Below are positions 53,369-61,746 of a stretch of 64,000 bases of DNA, one piece after another; position 1 is the stretch's first letter, and each line of letters opens with the position of its first letter. The stretch comes from Palsa-504 sp963753225 (GTDB taxonomy: Bacteria; Actinomycetota; Actinomycetes; Streptosporangiales; Streptosporangiaceae), in the NCBI GenBank assembly GCA_963753225.1, contig CAVWBQ010000002.1:62001-126000 (forward strand). The letters run 5' to 3'. Under the pieces are notes generated by a model. That model searched no databases. It was not told where the DNA came from and saw only the letters and a program-made list of their open reading frames with translations. A program made the position numbers and the translations under genes.

Positions 53369-55024
53369 TCACCGGCGCGTGCTCTGGTCGAGGGCCGGCT
53401 GGTGGGTAGCGGCGTACTCGCGGGCCCAGCTGTAGTCGGCCTTGCCGGACACCGTGCGGCCGATCGCGTCGGTGAGCCAGATGCTGCGCGGGACCTTGTA
53501 GCCGGCGATGTGGCCGCGGACGTGCTCCTGGAGCGCGGCCGGGTCGGGTTCCGCGCCGGGCCTCGGCTGCACCAGCGCGGCCACCCGCTGCCCGAGCAGG
53601 TCGTCGGGCATGCCGATGACCAGCACGTCCAGCACGTCGGGGTGGGACATCAGCGCGCCCTCCACCTCCTCGGGAAAGACCTTCTCGCCGCCGGAGTTCA
53701 CGCAGGTGCTGCCGCGGCCGAGCAGCGTCAGGGTGCCGTCTTCCTCCACCCGGGCCATGTCGCCAGGGATCGCGTAGCGCTTCCCGTCCACCTCGGCGAA
53801 CATCGCGCTGGTCTTGACCGGGTCCTTGTAGTAGCCGAGCGGCACGTGCCCGCCCCGGGCCAGCCGGCCCACCTGGCCGGGCGCCACCGGCCGGCCGTCG
53901 TCGCCGATCACGATGACGTCCGGGCCCGCCATCACGGTCGGGCCGCCGCGGTGCGGCTCGCCCGCGCTGACGAAGCTGAGCCCGGCGAAGCCGGTCTCGG
54001 TGGAGCCGATCGCCTCGGTGATGACCACGTCGGGCAGCGCCTTGGCGCAGGCGTCCTTGACCGCCGGGGAGAACAGCGCCGCGCTGGAGGACATGGCGAC
54101 CAGCGAGGAGACGTCGTAGTCGCCGTCCGCGTACGCCTCGACCAGCGGCCTGGCCATGGCGTCGCCGATGATGACCAGCACGTTGACGTGGTGCCGCTGG
54201 ACGGCCCGCCAGATCTCGCGCGCGTCGAAGGCGGGCAGCATCACGATCGTCTCGCCGCTGAACAGGCCCGCCAGCGCGGCCACCTGCGCATTGCCGTGGA
54301 TGAGCGGCGCCGCGCAGAGCTTGACGAACTCGCCGTTGTCGAGGCCCTTGCGGGACTGCGCCCACTCGTCTGGCAGCGGTTCGGCGGTGACGAAGTCGAT
54401 GCCGCCGGCCAGCGTGCGCCAGATGTCCTCGTGGCGCCACATCACGCCCTTCGGGTAGCCGGTGGTGCCGCCGGTGTAGATGATGTAAACGTCGTCGGCG
54501 CTGCGGGCCGGGAAGTCGCGGTCCGGCGAGGCGGCGGCCAGCGCGGCGTCGTAGTCCGTGGCGCTGCTGGCTTCGTTGTCCGGGCCCGTAGTGAACGGTA
54601 GCGTGCCGTCGTCGATCTCCACCAGGCCGCGCAGGCCGGCCACGGCCCTGGCCCCGGCGGCCCTGGCCCCGGCGGCCCTGGCCACGACCGGGGCCAGGCG
54701 CCGGTCGTACACCAGCGCGACCGGGTCCGAGTCCGCGAGCATGTACTGCAACTCGTTCTCGACGTAGCGGTAGTTGATGTTGACGGCGGCCGCGCGCAGC
54801 TTGCACGTCGCGAGCAGCGTCTCGATCGCCTCGATCGAGTTGCGGGCGTACAGGCCGACGTGATCACCGGGGCCGACCCCGAGGCCGGCCAGGTGATGAG
54901 CCAGCCGGTTGGCACGTTCCTCCAGTTCGCGGTAGGTCACCTGCCGGTCGCCGCAGGCCACCGCGGTACGTTCGGCGAAGGCGTCCGCGGCATGCTCGAA
55001 GAGGTCGGCGAAGTTCAGGGCCAT
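53369..55024 (-). CDS. fadD19: Steroid side-chain acyl-CoA synthetase FadD19
   Basis: A 551-residue ANL-family ligase: P-loop YTGGTTGYPKGVMWRHEDI near 185-203, the adenine motif IGSTETGF, the hinge GDMARVEEDGTLTLLGRGS, and the C-terminal Lys region SGKADYSWA. These follow Rv3515c (FadD19), which activates the 26-carboxylate of the sterol side chain. It is divergent from echA19, as in mycobacteria. Residues near 115-130 carry an AAGARAAGAR repeat from a 15-bp array. A KstR-like box lies 12 bp upstream. Confidence 0.92.
   Translation of the reverse strand: MALNFADLFEHAADAFAERTAVACGDRQVTYRELEERANRLAHHLAGLGVGPGDHVGLYARNSIEAIETLLATCKLRAAAVNINYRYVENELQYMLADSDPVALVYDRRLAPVVARAAGARAAGARAVAGLRGLVEIDDGTLPFTTGPDNEASSATDYDAALAAASPDRDFPARSADDVYIIYTGGTTGYPKGVMWRHEDIWRTLAGGIDFVTAEPLPDEWAQSRKGLDNGEFVKLCAAPLIHGNAQVAALAGLFSGETIVMLPAFDAREIWRAVQRHHVNVLVIIGDAMARPLVEAYADGDYDVSSLVAMSSSAALFSPAVKDACAKALPDVVITEAIGSTETGFAGLSFVSAGEPHRGGPTVMAGPDVIVIGDDGRPVAPGQVGRLARGGHVPLGYYKDPVKTSAMFAEVDGKRYAIPGDMARVEEDGTLTLLGRGSTCVNSGGEKVFPEEVEGALMSHPDVLDVLVIGMPDDLLGQRVAALVQPRPGAEPDPAALQEHVRGHIAGYKVPRSIWLTDAIGRTVSGKADYSWAREYAATHQPALDQSTRR
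54643..54687 (-). repeat. 15-bp tandem array, three units, in coding sequence
   Basis: CGGCCCTGGCCCCGG occurs twice exactly plus a third partly changed copy, in frame with fadD19 on the minus strand. Confidence 0.85.
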
Positions 55025-55035
55025 GGGAACGAAAG

Positions 55036-55049
55036 TAGAACGTGTTACT
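55036..55049. promoter_or_regulatory. KstR-like operator (imperfect)
   Basis: TAGAACGTGTTACT has a perfect left half and GTT core with three changes in the right half, between divergent fadD19 and echA19. About 10 bp on, GCAAGCCTTTGG resembles a weak KstR2 half-site. Confidence 0.55.
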
Positions 55050-55095
55050 GTTCTGGGCAAGCCTTTGGCACGGCTGAAATGAGGGAACCACGGCC

Positions 55096-55932
55096 ATGAC
55101 CACGACCGGTGCTGAGGGCCAGCCCGCGGAAGCGCCTGACGGCCAGCCTGCGGAGGAGCCGCACGCGCTCATCGAGCGCCGGGGGCACGTGCTGATCGTC
55201 ACGATGAACCGGCCGCAGGCGCGCAACGCGCTGAGCGGGCCGATGATGGAGCTGATGCGGCAGGCCTGGGACACGGTGGATGGTGATCCCGGCATCCGGG
55301 TCTGCGTGCTGACCGGGGCGGGCGGCGCGTTCTGCGCCGGGGCCGACCTCAAGGCGATGACCCGCGAGCATCCAGGGGCGCGTATCGGCGAGCTGGACCT
55401 GTCGGTGATCGAGCCGCTGCTCAAGGGGCGCCGGCTGAGCAAGCCGCTGATCGCCGCGGTGGAGGGCCCGGCGATCGCGGGCGGCACCGAGATCCTGCAG
55501 GCGTGTGACATCAGGGTGGCCGGGGCGAGCGCGCGATTCGGCGTCTCCGAAGCCCGCTGGGGGCTGTTCCCGCTGGGTGGTTCGGCGGTCCGGCTGATCC
55601 GGCAGATCCCGTACACCGTGGCTGCCGACCTGCTGCTTACCGGGCGGCACATCACCGCGGCCGAGGCGCTGTCCATCGGGCTCATCGGCCACGTCGTGCC
55701 GGACGGCCAGGCGCTCGGCAAGGCCCTGGAGATCGCGGAGGCGATCGCGGCCAACGGACCGGTCGCGGTGCGGGCCATCCTGCGGGTCATCAGGGAGACC
55801 GAGGGTATGGCGGAGAACGAGGCGTTCGCGCTCGAGGCCAAGGTGGGCATGGCCGTGTTCGCCAGCGAGGACGCCAGGGAGGGCCCGCGCGCCTTCGCCG
55901 AGAAGCGGCGGCCGGAATTCCGCGACACCTAG
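55096..55932 (+). CDS. echA19: Side-chain enoyl-CoA hydratase EchA19
   Basis: A 278-residue crotonase with TGAGGAFCAGADLKAM (about 73-88) and EGPAIAGGTEILQACDIRVAG near 120-140. LLKGRRLSKPLIAAVEGPAIAGGTE and the tail EGPRAFAEKRRPEF match Rv3516 (EchA19), which hydrates the sterol side-chain enoyl-CoA. About 20 extra N-terminal residues (GQPAEAPDGQPAEEP) are a short repeat not found in the family. It is divergent from fadD19. The stop lies inside a 35-bp repeat. Confidence 0.92.
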   Translation: MTTTGAEGQPAEAPDGQPAEEPHALIERRGHVLIVTMNRPQARNALSGPMMELMRQAWDTVDGDPGIRVCVLTGAGGAFCAGADLKAMTREHPGARIGELDLSVIEPLLKGRRLSKPLIAAVEGPAIAGGTEILQACDIRVAGASARFGVSEARWGLFPLGGSAVRLIRQIPYTVAADLLLTGRHITAAEALSIGLIGHVVPDGQALGKALEIAEAIAANGPVAVRAILRVIRETEGMAENEAFALEAKVGMAVFASEDAREGPRAFAEKRRPEFRDT

Positions 55933-55934
55933 AG

Positions 55935-56004
55935 TTCCGCGACAGCTAGAGTCCCGCGAGCGCCAGAAATTCCGCGACAGCTAGAGTTCCGCGAGCGCCA
56001 GACT
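55935..56004. repeat. 35-bp direct repeat, two units, after echA19
   Basis: Two near-identical 35-bp units starting TTCCGCGACAGCTAGAG follow the echA19 stop, and a partial unit (TTCCGCGACACCTAGAG) forms the last codons and stop of echA19 itself. Confidence 0.85.
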
Positions 56005-56140
56005 GTCCTGTGGCGAGGGGCGCGCGCCCGAAAGCTGGACAGGGGGCACACGCTGCTAAACCGCGCACCCCGGCACCCGCCCGCGCACCCCGGCACCCGC
56101 GCGCGTGCCCCGGCGCCCGCATCCCGGCGCCCGCGCCCGC

Positions 56141-56207
56141 CCCAGCCTCGACCGCCCCAGCCTCGACCAGCCCAGCCTCGACCAGCCCAGCCTCGACCGG
56201 CCCAGCC
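56141..56207. repeat. 15-bp tandem array, four units plus a partial, intergenic
   Basis: CCCAGCCTCGACCAG-like units follow a run of CACCCCGGCACCCG-like motifs (56065-56140). Open frames over this stretch give only Pro/Ala/Thr-rich peptides with no start signal, so I regard the whole 55933-56279 stretch as non-coding. Confidence 0.8.
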
Positions 56208-56279
56208 GCCACCCCCGTCACGCCAGCACCAGCGGCCCACGCTGCTAAACCGCAACGATGTGACAGTGATGCGGTCAGC

Positions 56280-56466
56280 GCGCGTCAGTTATTAACACGC
56301 GGGTTTGATCTCGGGTGCGAGCGGGCGGAGCGGTAGCCGCGGCGGCGGTGCGGGGCGGCGGTTCTGGGTCGAAGTGCCGGTGGTCCGGTTCTAGCCGGAC
56401 CAACGGCCCATCGACCCAGCGGCTAGCACATCAGCGCGCCAGAAATCCCGAAGCGACGGGTTATTT
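56280..56466. repeat. Dispersed intergenic element, copy 2, with the same 52-nt hairpin
   Basis: Second copy of the element at 13452-13638. The hairpin at 56366-56417 is identical to copy 1 over all 52 nt; flanks differ by scattered substitutions and small indels. Just after it, CGATGT-G-ACATCG (56491-56503) forms another short palindrome. From there to 56645 I see nothing further. Confidence 0.8.
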
Positions 56467-56645
56467 TAAGACGCGCGCTCAGGACCGCCACGATGTGACA
56501 TCGTAGCGGTTCTCGTCGAGCCAGGCGGCCCGGCGCGATGATGCTCCTGCTTGCCGTGATGCCAGTGCGCGCGGCGGTGCAGGAACGGGCCGCCGGCCTG
56601 GCCGGGTCGTGCGGGAGCCCTGGCCGGGTCGTGCGGGAGCCCTGG

Positions 56646-57452
56646 TCAGGTCGTGCGGGCGACCACCACGCAGTAGTACGACTCGGCGGCATTGGCGGGT
56701 ACCTTTTCGCCGGGATCCGGCCGCCATTCCGGCGGCCAGGTCAGGCCCGGCTCGAGGATCTCCATCCCCGCGACCAGCTGCCTGATCTCGGCCCGGCTGC
56801 GGACGTGCGCCGAGGTGGTCGCCTCGTCGAAGACCCGCTCCACGTCGTTGACCTCGGGGATCTCATCGGGCGTGGCGTGGGATATCGCGACGTGGCTTCC
56901 GGCCGGGAACGGGGCCAGCAGGTTGGCGATGATCCCGGCCGGGTCGGCCTCGTCGGCGACGAAGTGCAGGATGGACAGGAACAACAGCGCGACGGGCTCA
57001 TCGAAGTCGATCAGCTCGCGCAGCGCGGGGTCGCCCAGGATCGTGTCCGGCTCGAGTATGTCCCGCCCGATCACCGCGGTGCCAGGAACGCCGTGCAGCA
57101 TGCTGCGCGCGTGCGCCAGCACCACCGGATCGTGGTCGACGTAGACCACCCGGGCCTGCGGGCAGGTCGCCAGCGCGACCTCGTGCGTGTTGCCCGCCGA
57201 GGGCAGGCCGGCGCCGATATCGATGATCTGCCGGATGCCAGCCTTGCCGACCAGGTGGCGGACCACCCGGCGGAGGAAGGCCCGGTTCCACTGCACTGCC
57301 AGCCGCACGTTCGGCAGCTGCGCGATCATCGACTCGCCGAGCGCGCGGTCGGCCGGGTAGTTGTCCTTGCCGCCGAGCAGGTAGTCATAGATCCGCGCCA
57401 CGCTCGGGATGTCCGGCCGGAACGTCTGCCGCCAGTCACCGTCGTAGGTCAC
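56646..57452 (-). CDS. DUF574-family SAM-dependent methyltransferase
   Basis: A 268-residue Methyltransf_19 (DUF574) protein: PSVARIYDYLLGGKDNYPADRALGE (about 15-39), which is the family signature, then IIDIGAGLPSAGNTHEVA near 75 as SAM motif I and VVYVDHDPVVLAHARSML near 100. These proteins are abundant in actinomycetes and have no established substrate. It stands alone between repeat-rich gaps. Confidence 0.88.
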   Translation of the reverse strand: MTYDGDWRQTFRPDIPSVARIYDYLLGGKDNYPADRALGESMIAQLPNVRLAVQWNRAFLRRVVRHLVGKAGIRQIIDIGAGLPSAGNTHEVALATCPQARVVYVDHDPVVLAHARSMLHGVPGTAVIGRDILEPDTILGDPALRELIDFDEPVALLFLSILHFVADEADPAGIIANLLAPFPAGSHVAISHATPDEIPEVNDVERVFDEATTSAHVRSRAEIRQLVAGMEILEPGLTWPPEWRPDPGEKVPANAAESYYCVVVARTT

Positions 57453-57570
57453 CAGCCAGATCCCCTCGCCTTGCCGCCGGTCTTACCGTTCCCTCGCCCC
57501 GCGCACAATATCCCAGATTGCGAATCGCAGATCAAGAAACCGTGAAGCCAGACCTGCCTAACGGGTGGGA

Positions 57571-57735
57571 CGGGGGCGACAGCGCCGGGCGGGGGCGACA
57601 GCTCCGGGCGGGGGCGACAGCGCCGGGCGGGGGCGACAGCTCCGGGCGGGGGCGACAGCGCCGGGCGGGGGGCGACAGCTGCAGGCGGGGGGCGATAGCT
57701 GCGGGCGGGCGATAGCTGCAGGCGGGGGCAGCTTC
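57571..57735. repeat. 19-bp tandem array, about five units, then decayed copies
   Basis: CGGGGGCGACAGCGCCGGG and CGGGGGCGACAGCTCCGGG alternate in five 19-bp units, followed by looser copies to about 57735. Both strands have frames here but only Gly/Arg/Ser-type peptides. The rest of the 57453-57807 gap shows nothing else. Confidence 0.88.
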
Positions 57736-57807
57736 GGGGTTAGGGTGGGCGAGGAGGAGTTCCTGCAGACTCGTGTACGGCGGCGCGAGAGCCCTGAGGA
57801 GCGGCAC

Positions 57808-57981
57808 ATGCCCGAGGCCCGGCACTGCCGGCATTGCCTGGGTAACTGCCCTGGTGACTGCCTGATCGGCGATTCCGGCCGATGCATCCACGGCTGGAAC
57901 GGGAAGCACCCACGGCAGTTCAGCTGGCAGATGGTGCTGACCCGCAACTGGTGGCACCGGTTCTTCGGGGGTATCAGGTAG
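57808..57981 (+). CDS. Small Cys-rich protein
   Basis: A 57-residue protein with CRHCLGNCPGDC and a fourth-site Cys in GRCIHGWN, giving five Cys and two His in the first 30 residues: a compact metal- or zinc-binding knuckle. The C-terminal half is aromatic and basic (FSWQMVLTRNWWHRFFGG). Proteins of this shape recur in actinomycetes. A GAGGAG site precedes the ATG. It converges on the fadD gene. Function is unknown. Confidence 0.6.
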   Translation: MPEARHCRHCLGNCPGDCLIGDSGRCIHGWNGKHPRQFSWQMVLTRNWWHRFFGGIR

Positions 57982-57992
57982 GAGGCTCCGGG

Positions 57993-59540
57993 CTAGATGG
58001 TGCGGTCGCGGCCGGCCCAGTAGGGGTCGCGGAGGCGGCGCTTGTAGAGCTTGCCGTTCGGGTCACGCGGTAGCTCGGGCACGTAGTCGATGCTCCGGGG
58101 CAGCTTGAACCTGGCCAGCCGGCCGGCGAGGAAGGCCAGCAGGTCCGCGGTGAGCCTGGGGCCGGGCACCGCGCCCGGGGCCGCCTGGACCACGGCCTTG
58201 ATCTCCTCGCCCCACTCGTCGTGCGGGATCCCGAACACGGCCACGTCATCGACCGCCGGATGAGCGGAGAGCTCGGCCTCGATCTCGGCCGGGTAGATGT
58301 TCACGCCGCCCGAGATGATCATGTCGCTCTTGCGGTCGCAGAGGTAGAGGTAGCCGTCCCCGTCGAGGTAGCCGATGTCCCCCACGGTGAACATGCCGCG
58401 GGCGCGCGAGGCGCGCGTCTTCTCCGCGTCCTTGTGGTAGTCGAAGGTCGCGGTGCCCATGCGCATGTACACCAGCCCCGGCTCCCCGTCCGGCAGGTCG
58501 TTGCCCTCGGCATCGAGCACCCGAACCTCGCTGCCGAGCCAGGGCTTGCCGACCGACCCGGGACGGGCGAGCCACTCCTGCGCGGTGATGCCGGTCCCGC
58601 CGCCCTCGCTGGCCGCGTAGTACTCGGTCACCACAGGGCCCCACCAGTCGATCATCGCGCGCTTGACGTCCTGCGGGCACGGCGCGGCGCTGTGGATCGC
58701 GGCCCGCATGGACGAGGTGTCGTAGCGGTCGCGGGTGGCCTGCGGCAGCGCGAGCAGCCTGCGGAACTGCGTCGGCACCATGTGCGTGTGGGTGACCCGG
58801 TGCCGCTGGATCAGCCTGAGCATCTCCTCGGGCTCGAACCGGTCCATCAGCACGACCGGGTGACCGAGCTGGATCGAGATCGTCGCGAAGTTCAGCACCG
58901 CCGTGTGATAGAGCGGCGAGCAGCACAGGTGCACGTTCCCGTCGCCGGGGGCGAGCGAGAACAGCCCGAAGAACCAGCCGGACGCGGCCGGGACCTTGTC
59001 CGGGTCCTCGCCGGTCAGCGGGCGGCGCACGCCCTTGGGCCGACCTGACGTGCCGGACGTGTAGACCATCGGGGCACCGGCCGTGCGCAGGTCCGGGCGC
59101 CCCTCGCCGCCGGCGCCGAGCGCGGGCACCGGCGTAAAGCCGGGTATCTTCCCCACCGCGAAGCTGGCCGCGGGATCGATGCCCGCCCCCGCGCCCGCCT
59201 CGGCCGCGACCTCGCCGAACCTCTCGTGGGCCACGAACGCCCTGGCACCGCTGTCGGCCAGGATGTAGGCCACCTCGGCGGCGGTGAGGTGCCAGTTCAC
59301 CGGCACCACGTACAACCCGGTCTGCGCGGCCGCGAAGAACAGGGCGAGCGCCTCGGTGCTGTTCGGCAGCATCCCGGCCACGGTGTCGCCGGGCTGCAAA
59401 CCGAGAGACTGCAGGCCACGCGCGTACCGGTCGGCCAGGGCGGCCAGCTCCGCGTAGCTGATGGTCGTGCCACGGGGTTCGATTACCGCCGTCCGTTCGG
59501 GATCATTGGCGGCGATGGCCCACAAGCCTAGGTCGGTCAC
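57993..59540 (-). CDS. Fatty/steroid acyl-CoA synthetase (FadD)
   Basis: A 515-residue ANL-family ligase: P-loop YTSGTSGRPKGVRRP (about 170-184), EYYAASEGGGTG as the adenine motif, GDIGYLDGDGYLYLCDRKSD, and a C-terminal PNGKLYKRRLRDPYW with the catalytic Lys. It is not FadD19 or FadD3 by sequence; FadD17 and other sterol-regulon ligases are possible. The GTG at 59540 is only 12 bp from a perfect KstR box; the frame's ATG at 59576 would lie upstream across the box. It probably activates a sterol-derived carboxylate. Confidence 0.85.
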   Translation of the reverse strand: MTDLGLWAIAANDPERTAVIEPRGTTISYAELAALADRYARGLQSLGLQPGDTVAGMLPNSTEALALFFAAAQTGLYVVPVNWHLTAAEVAYILADSGARAFVAHERFGEVAAEAGAGAGIDPAASFAVGKIPGFTPVPALGAGGEGRPDLRTAGAPMVYTSGTSGRPKGVRRPLTGEDPDKVPAASGWFFGLFSLAPGDGNVHLCCSPLYHTAVLNFATISIQLGHPVVLMDRFEPEEMLRLIQRHRVTHTHMVPTQFRRLLALPQATRDRYDTSSMRAAIHSAAPCPQDVKRAMIDWWGPVVTEYYAASEGGGTGITAQEWLARPGSVGKPWLGSEVRVLDAEGNDLPDGEPGLVYMRMGTATFDYHKDAEKTRASRARGMFTVGDIGYLDGDGYLYLCDRKSDMIISGGVNIYPAEIEAELSAHPAVDDVAVFGIPHDEWGEEIKAVVQAAPGAVPGPRLTADLLAFLAGRLARFKLPRSIDYVPELPRDPNGKLYKRRLRDPYWAGRDRTI

Positions 59541-59551
59541 GGGGCCTAATG

Positions 59552-59565
59552 TAGAACACGTTCTA
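59552..59565. promoter_or_regulatory. KstR operator, perfect palindrome (fadD side)
   Basis: TAGAACACGTTCTA is directly before the minus-strand fadD gene. Confidence 0.85.
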
Positions 59566-59605
59566 TTACGCCACAAGGCGGCTGGGTCTGGCCCTGCCGG
59601 TGAAC

Positions 59606-59619
59606 TAGAACACGTTCTA
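59606..59619. promoter_or_regulatory. KstR operator, perfect palindrome (DUF35 side)
   Basis: An identical copy 54 bp from the first, 10 bp before the DUF35-ltp operon start. Confidence 0.85.
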
Positions 59620-59629
59620 TGATTGGCGG

Positions 59630-60622
59630 ATGAGTGATCCGGTAGCCGGGCTGGCGCCGCTGCGGGCGCCGCTGGAGATCGAGTTCGACTACACGCGCTC
59701 GCTCGGGCCGGTGCTGAGCCAGTTCATGGCCGCGCTGGCGGAGCGGCGCATCCTCGGCGCGCGCGGCGCGGACGGCCGGGTGCACGCGCCCCCGTTCGAG
59801 TACGACCCGGTGAGCGCCGAACCGCCAGGGGAGCTCGTGCCGGTGGGGCCTGAGGGCACCGTGGTCAGCTGGTCGTGGATGCCGGAGCCGCTGGCCGGCC
59901 AGCCGCTGGCGGAGCCGTTCGCCTGGGCGCTGATCCGGCTGGACCGCGCGGACACGGCGATGCTGCACGCGGTGGACGCGGGTTCGGCCGCGGCCATGCG
60001 GACGGGGCTGCGGGTCCGGCCCCGGTGGGCCGCCCGCCCGGCGGGCAGCATCAGGGACATCGCCTGCTTCGAGCCGTGCGACGGGCCGGCGGGCGGCGCG
60101 GGCGGCGAGGCTGACCCGGCGGCCGCGGGCGAGCGGGAAATGACGCCAGGGATGACGGTCACGCCGGTGCGGCTGGTCTACATGCACACCGCCTCGCCCG
60201 GAGAGAGCGCCTACCTGCGCGGGCTGGCCGAAGGGCGGCTGCTCGGCCAGCGGTGCGGGGTGTGCGGGCAGGTGTACGTGCCGACACGGGGAACGTGCCC
60301 TGCCGACGGGGTGACGATGACCGAGGAGGTAGAACTGCCCGACACCGGGACCGTGACCACGTTCTGCGTGGTGAACGTGGGCTACCCGGGGCAGCGGGTA
60401 AAGCCCCCGTACGTGGCGGCGGCCGTGCTGCTCGACGGGGCCAGCATCGCGTTCCAGCACCTGGTCCTGGGCTGTGACGCCAGCGATGTGCGGATGGGCA
60501 TGCGGGTCAGGGCGGTGTGGAAGCCGCCGGAGGAGCGCGGCACGACCGCCGGGAGCATCAGCCACTTCACGCCGGCCGGGGAGCCGGACGCGGCGTATGA
60601 GACCTACGCGAGGCACCTGTGA
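59630..60622 (+). CDS. DUF35 OB-fold protein with zinc ribbon, thiolase partner (Rv3521-like)
   Basis: A 330-residue two-part protein. The N-terminal half is an OB-fold-like domain; the second half starts near residue 190 with a rubredoxin-type zinc ribbon CGVCGQVYVPTRGTCPADG (about 208-226) and then an OB fold. DUF35 proteins bind CoA thioesters and complex with thiolase-like lipid-transfer proteins. Two such genes follow, in the order Rv3521-Rv3522-Rv3523. The third gene's equivalent in mycobacteria is ltp3. Confidence 0.88.
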   Translation: MSDPVAGLAPLRAPLEIEFDYTRSLGPVLSQFMAALAERRILGARGADGRVHAPPFEYDPVSAEPPGELVPVGPEGTVVSWSWMPEPLAGQPLAEPFAWALIRLDRADTAMLHAVDAGSAAAMRTGLRVRPRWAARPAGSIRDIACFEPCDGPAGGAGGEADPAAAGEREMTPGMTVTPVRLVYMHTASPGESAYLRGLAEGRLLGQRCGVCGQVYVPTRGTCPADGVTMTEEVELPDTGTVTTFCVVNVGYPGQRVKPPYVAAAVLLDGASIAFQHLVLGCDASDVRMGMRVRAVWKPPEERGTTAGSISHFTPAGEPDAAYETYARHL

Positions 60623-61746
60623 GTTCGGAGGTCGCGGTTATCGGGTTCGCGCAGTCGCCGTGCCGGGTGCGCGAGGACGCCACCACCAGCGGGGTGGAGA
60701 TGCTGGTGCCGATCTTCGCCGAGGTGTTCGGCGCCACCGGGCTGACCAGATCCGATATCGGGTTCTGGTGCTCGGGGTCGTCGGACTACCTGGCCGGGCG
60801 GGCGTTCTCGTTCGTCTCGGCGGTGGACGCCATCGGCGCGGTCCCGCCGACGATGGAATCGCACGTGGAGATGGACGGCGCGTGGGCGCTGTACGAGGCG
60901 TGGGTGAAGGTCCTCACCGGGGAGGCGGAGATCGCGCTGGCGTACGGGTTCGGCAAGTCGTCGGGCGCGGAACTGCGGCGGGTGCTGGCGCTGCAACTCG
61001 ACCCGTACCTGCTCGCCCCGCTGTGGCCGGACTCGGTGTCGGTCGCGGCGCTGCAGGCGCGGCTCGGCCTGGAGGCCGGGCGGTGGACAGAGAAGGACAT
61101 GGCGGAGGTGGCCGCGCGCAGCCGGGCCGCGGCGCTGTCCAACCCGGATGCGCAGGTGTCGGGTTCGGTCGCGGCCTCGGAACTGCTGGCGCGGCCGTAT
61201 GTGGCGGAGCCGCTGCGGGCGCACGACTGCGCGCCGGTCGGCGACGGGGCCGCGGTCGTGATCATCGCGTCCGCGACGCGGGCGCGCGAGCTGTGCGAGC
61301 GGCCCGCCTGGATCAGCGGGTTCGCGCACCAGGTGGATTCGGGCTCGCTGGGCGCGCGGGACCTGCTGGCGGTGCCGTCGGCGGCGGGCGCGGCCCGCGC
61401 GGCCGGGGCTGACGGCGCTTCGGTCGAGGTAACCCAGAAGGAGGTAACCCAGATTGAGGTAGCCCGGATTGAGGTAGCCCGGATTGAGGTAGCAGAGCTG
61501 CACGCGCCGTTTTCCCACCAGGAGATCCTGCTGCGGGAGGCGCTCGGGCTCGGCGAAGGAGTCGCGGTCAACCCGTCGGGCGGCGCGCTCTGCGGCAACC
61601 CGATGTTCGCCGCCGGGCTGGCCCGGATCGGGCTGGCGGCGCGGGCGGTCATGTCCGGCCGGGCCGGGCGGGCGCTCGGGCACGCGACCAGCGGCCCGGC
61701 GCTGCAGCAGAACCTGGTGTGCGTCCTGTCCGGGGAGGCATCATGA
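60619..61746 (+). CDS. ltp4: Thiolase-like lipid-transfer protein Ltp4
   Basis: A 375-residue non-decarboxylating thiolase-fold protein (SCP-x type). The GTG start overlaps the DUF35 stop. It has PVGDGAAVVIIAS (about 212) and a C-terminal NPSGGALCGNPMFAAGL plus ALGHATSGPALQQN, which hold the thiolase GHP/CxG-equivalent sites in changed form. Position matches Rv3522. Five 15-bp units near residues 270-294 (EVTQIEVARI) form an added linker. It likely works with Ltp3 and DUF35 on a steroid-CoA. Confidence 0.85.
   Translation: MSSEVAVIGFAQSPCRVREDATTSGVEMLVPIFAEVFGATGLTRSDIGFWCSGSSDYLAGRAFSFVSAVDAIGAVPPTMESHVEMDGAWALYEAWVKVLTGEAEIALAYGFGKSSGAELRRVLALQLDPYLLAPLWPDSVSVAALQARLGLEAGRWTEKDMAEVAARSRAAALSNPDAQVSGSVAASELLARPYVAEPLRAHDCAPVGDGAAVVIIASATRARELCERPAWISGFAHQVDSGSLGARDLLAVPSAAGAARAAGADGASVEVTQKEVTQIEVARIEVARIEVAELHAPFSHQEILLREALGLGEGVAVNPSGGALCGNPMFAAGLARIGLAARAVMSGRAGRALGHATSGPALQQNLVCVLSGEAS
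61426..61500 (+). repeat. 15-bp tandem array, five units, in coding sequence
   Basis: GAGGTAGCCCGGATT-like units repeat five times in frame in ltp4 and code for a hydrophilic EVARI repeat. Confidence 0.92.

Noticed and set aside
53369..54806. Extension of the nitronate monooxygenase frame upstream of 53348
   Set aside because: This part is an alternative frame of fadD19 with Arg/Gly-rich composition; the GTG at 53348 with a GGGAG site is the start.
56010..56336. A 108-codon plus-strand frame, Pro/Ala/Thr-rich
   Set aside because: It is translation of the 15-bp array and CACCCCGGC motifs, with no domain and no conserved start; chance opening in GC-rich repeats.
57571..57735. Possible CRISPR array
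   Set aside because: The units are directly tandem with no spacers and no cas genes nearby; it is a simple 19-bp tandem array. The same holds for the other arrays.
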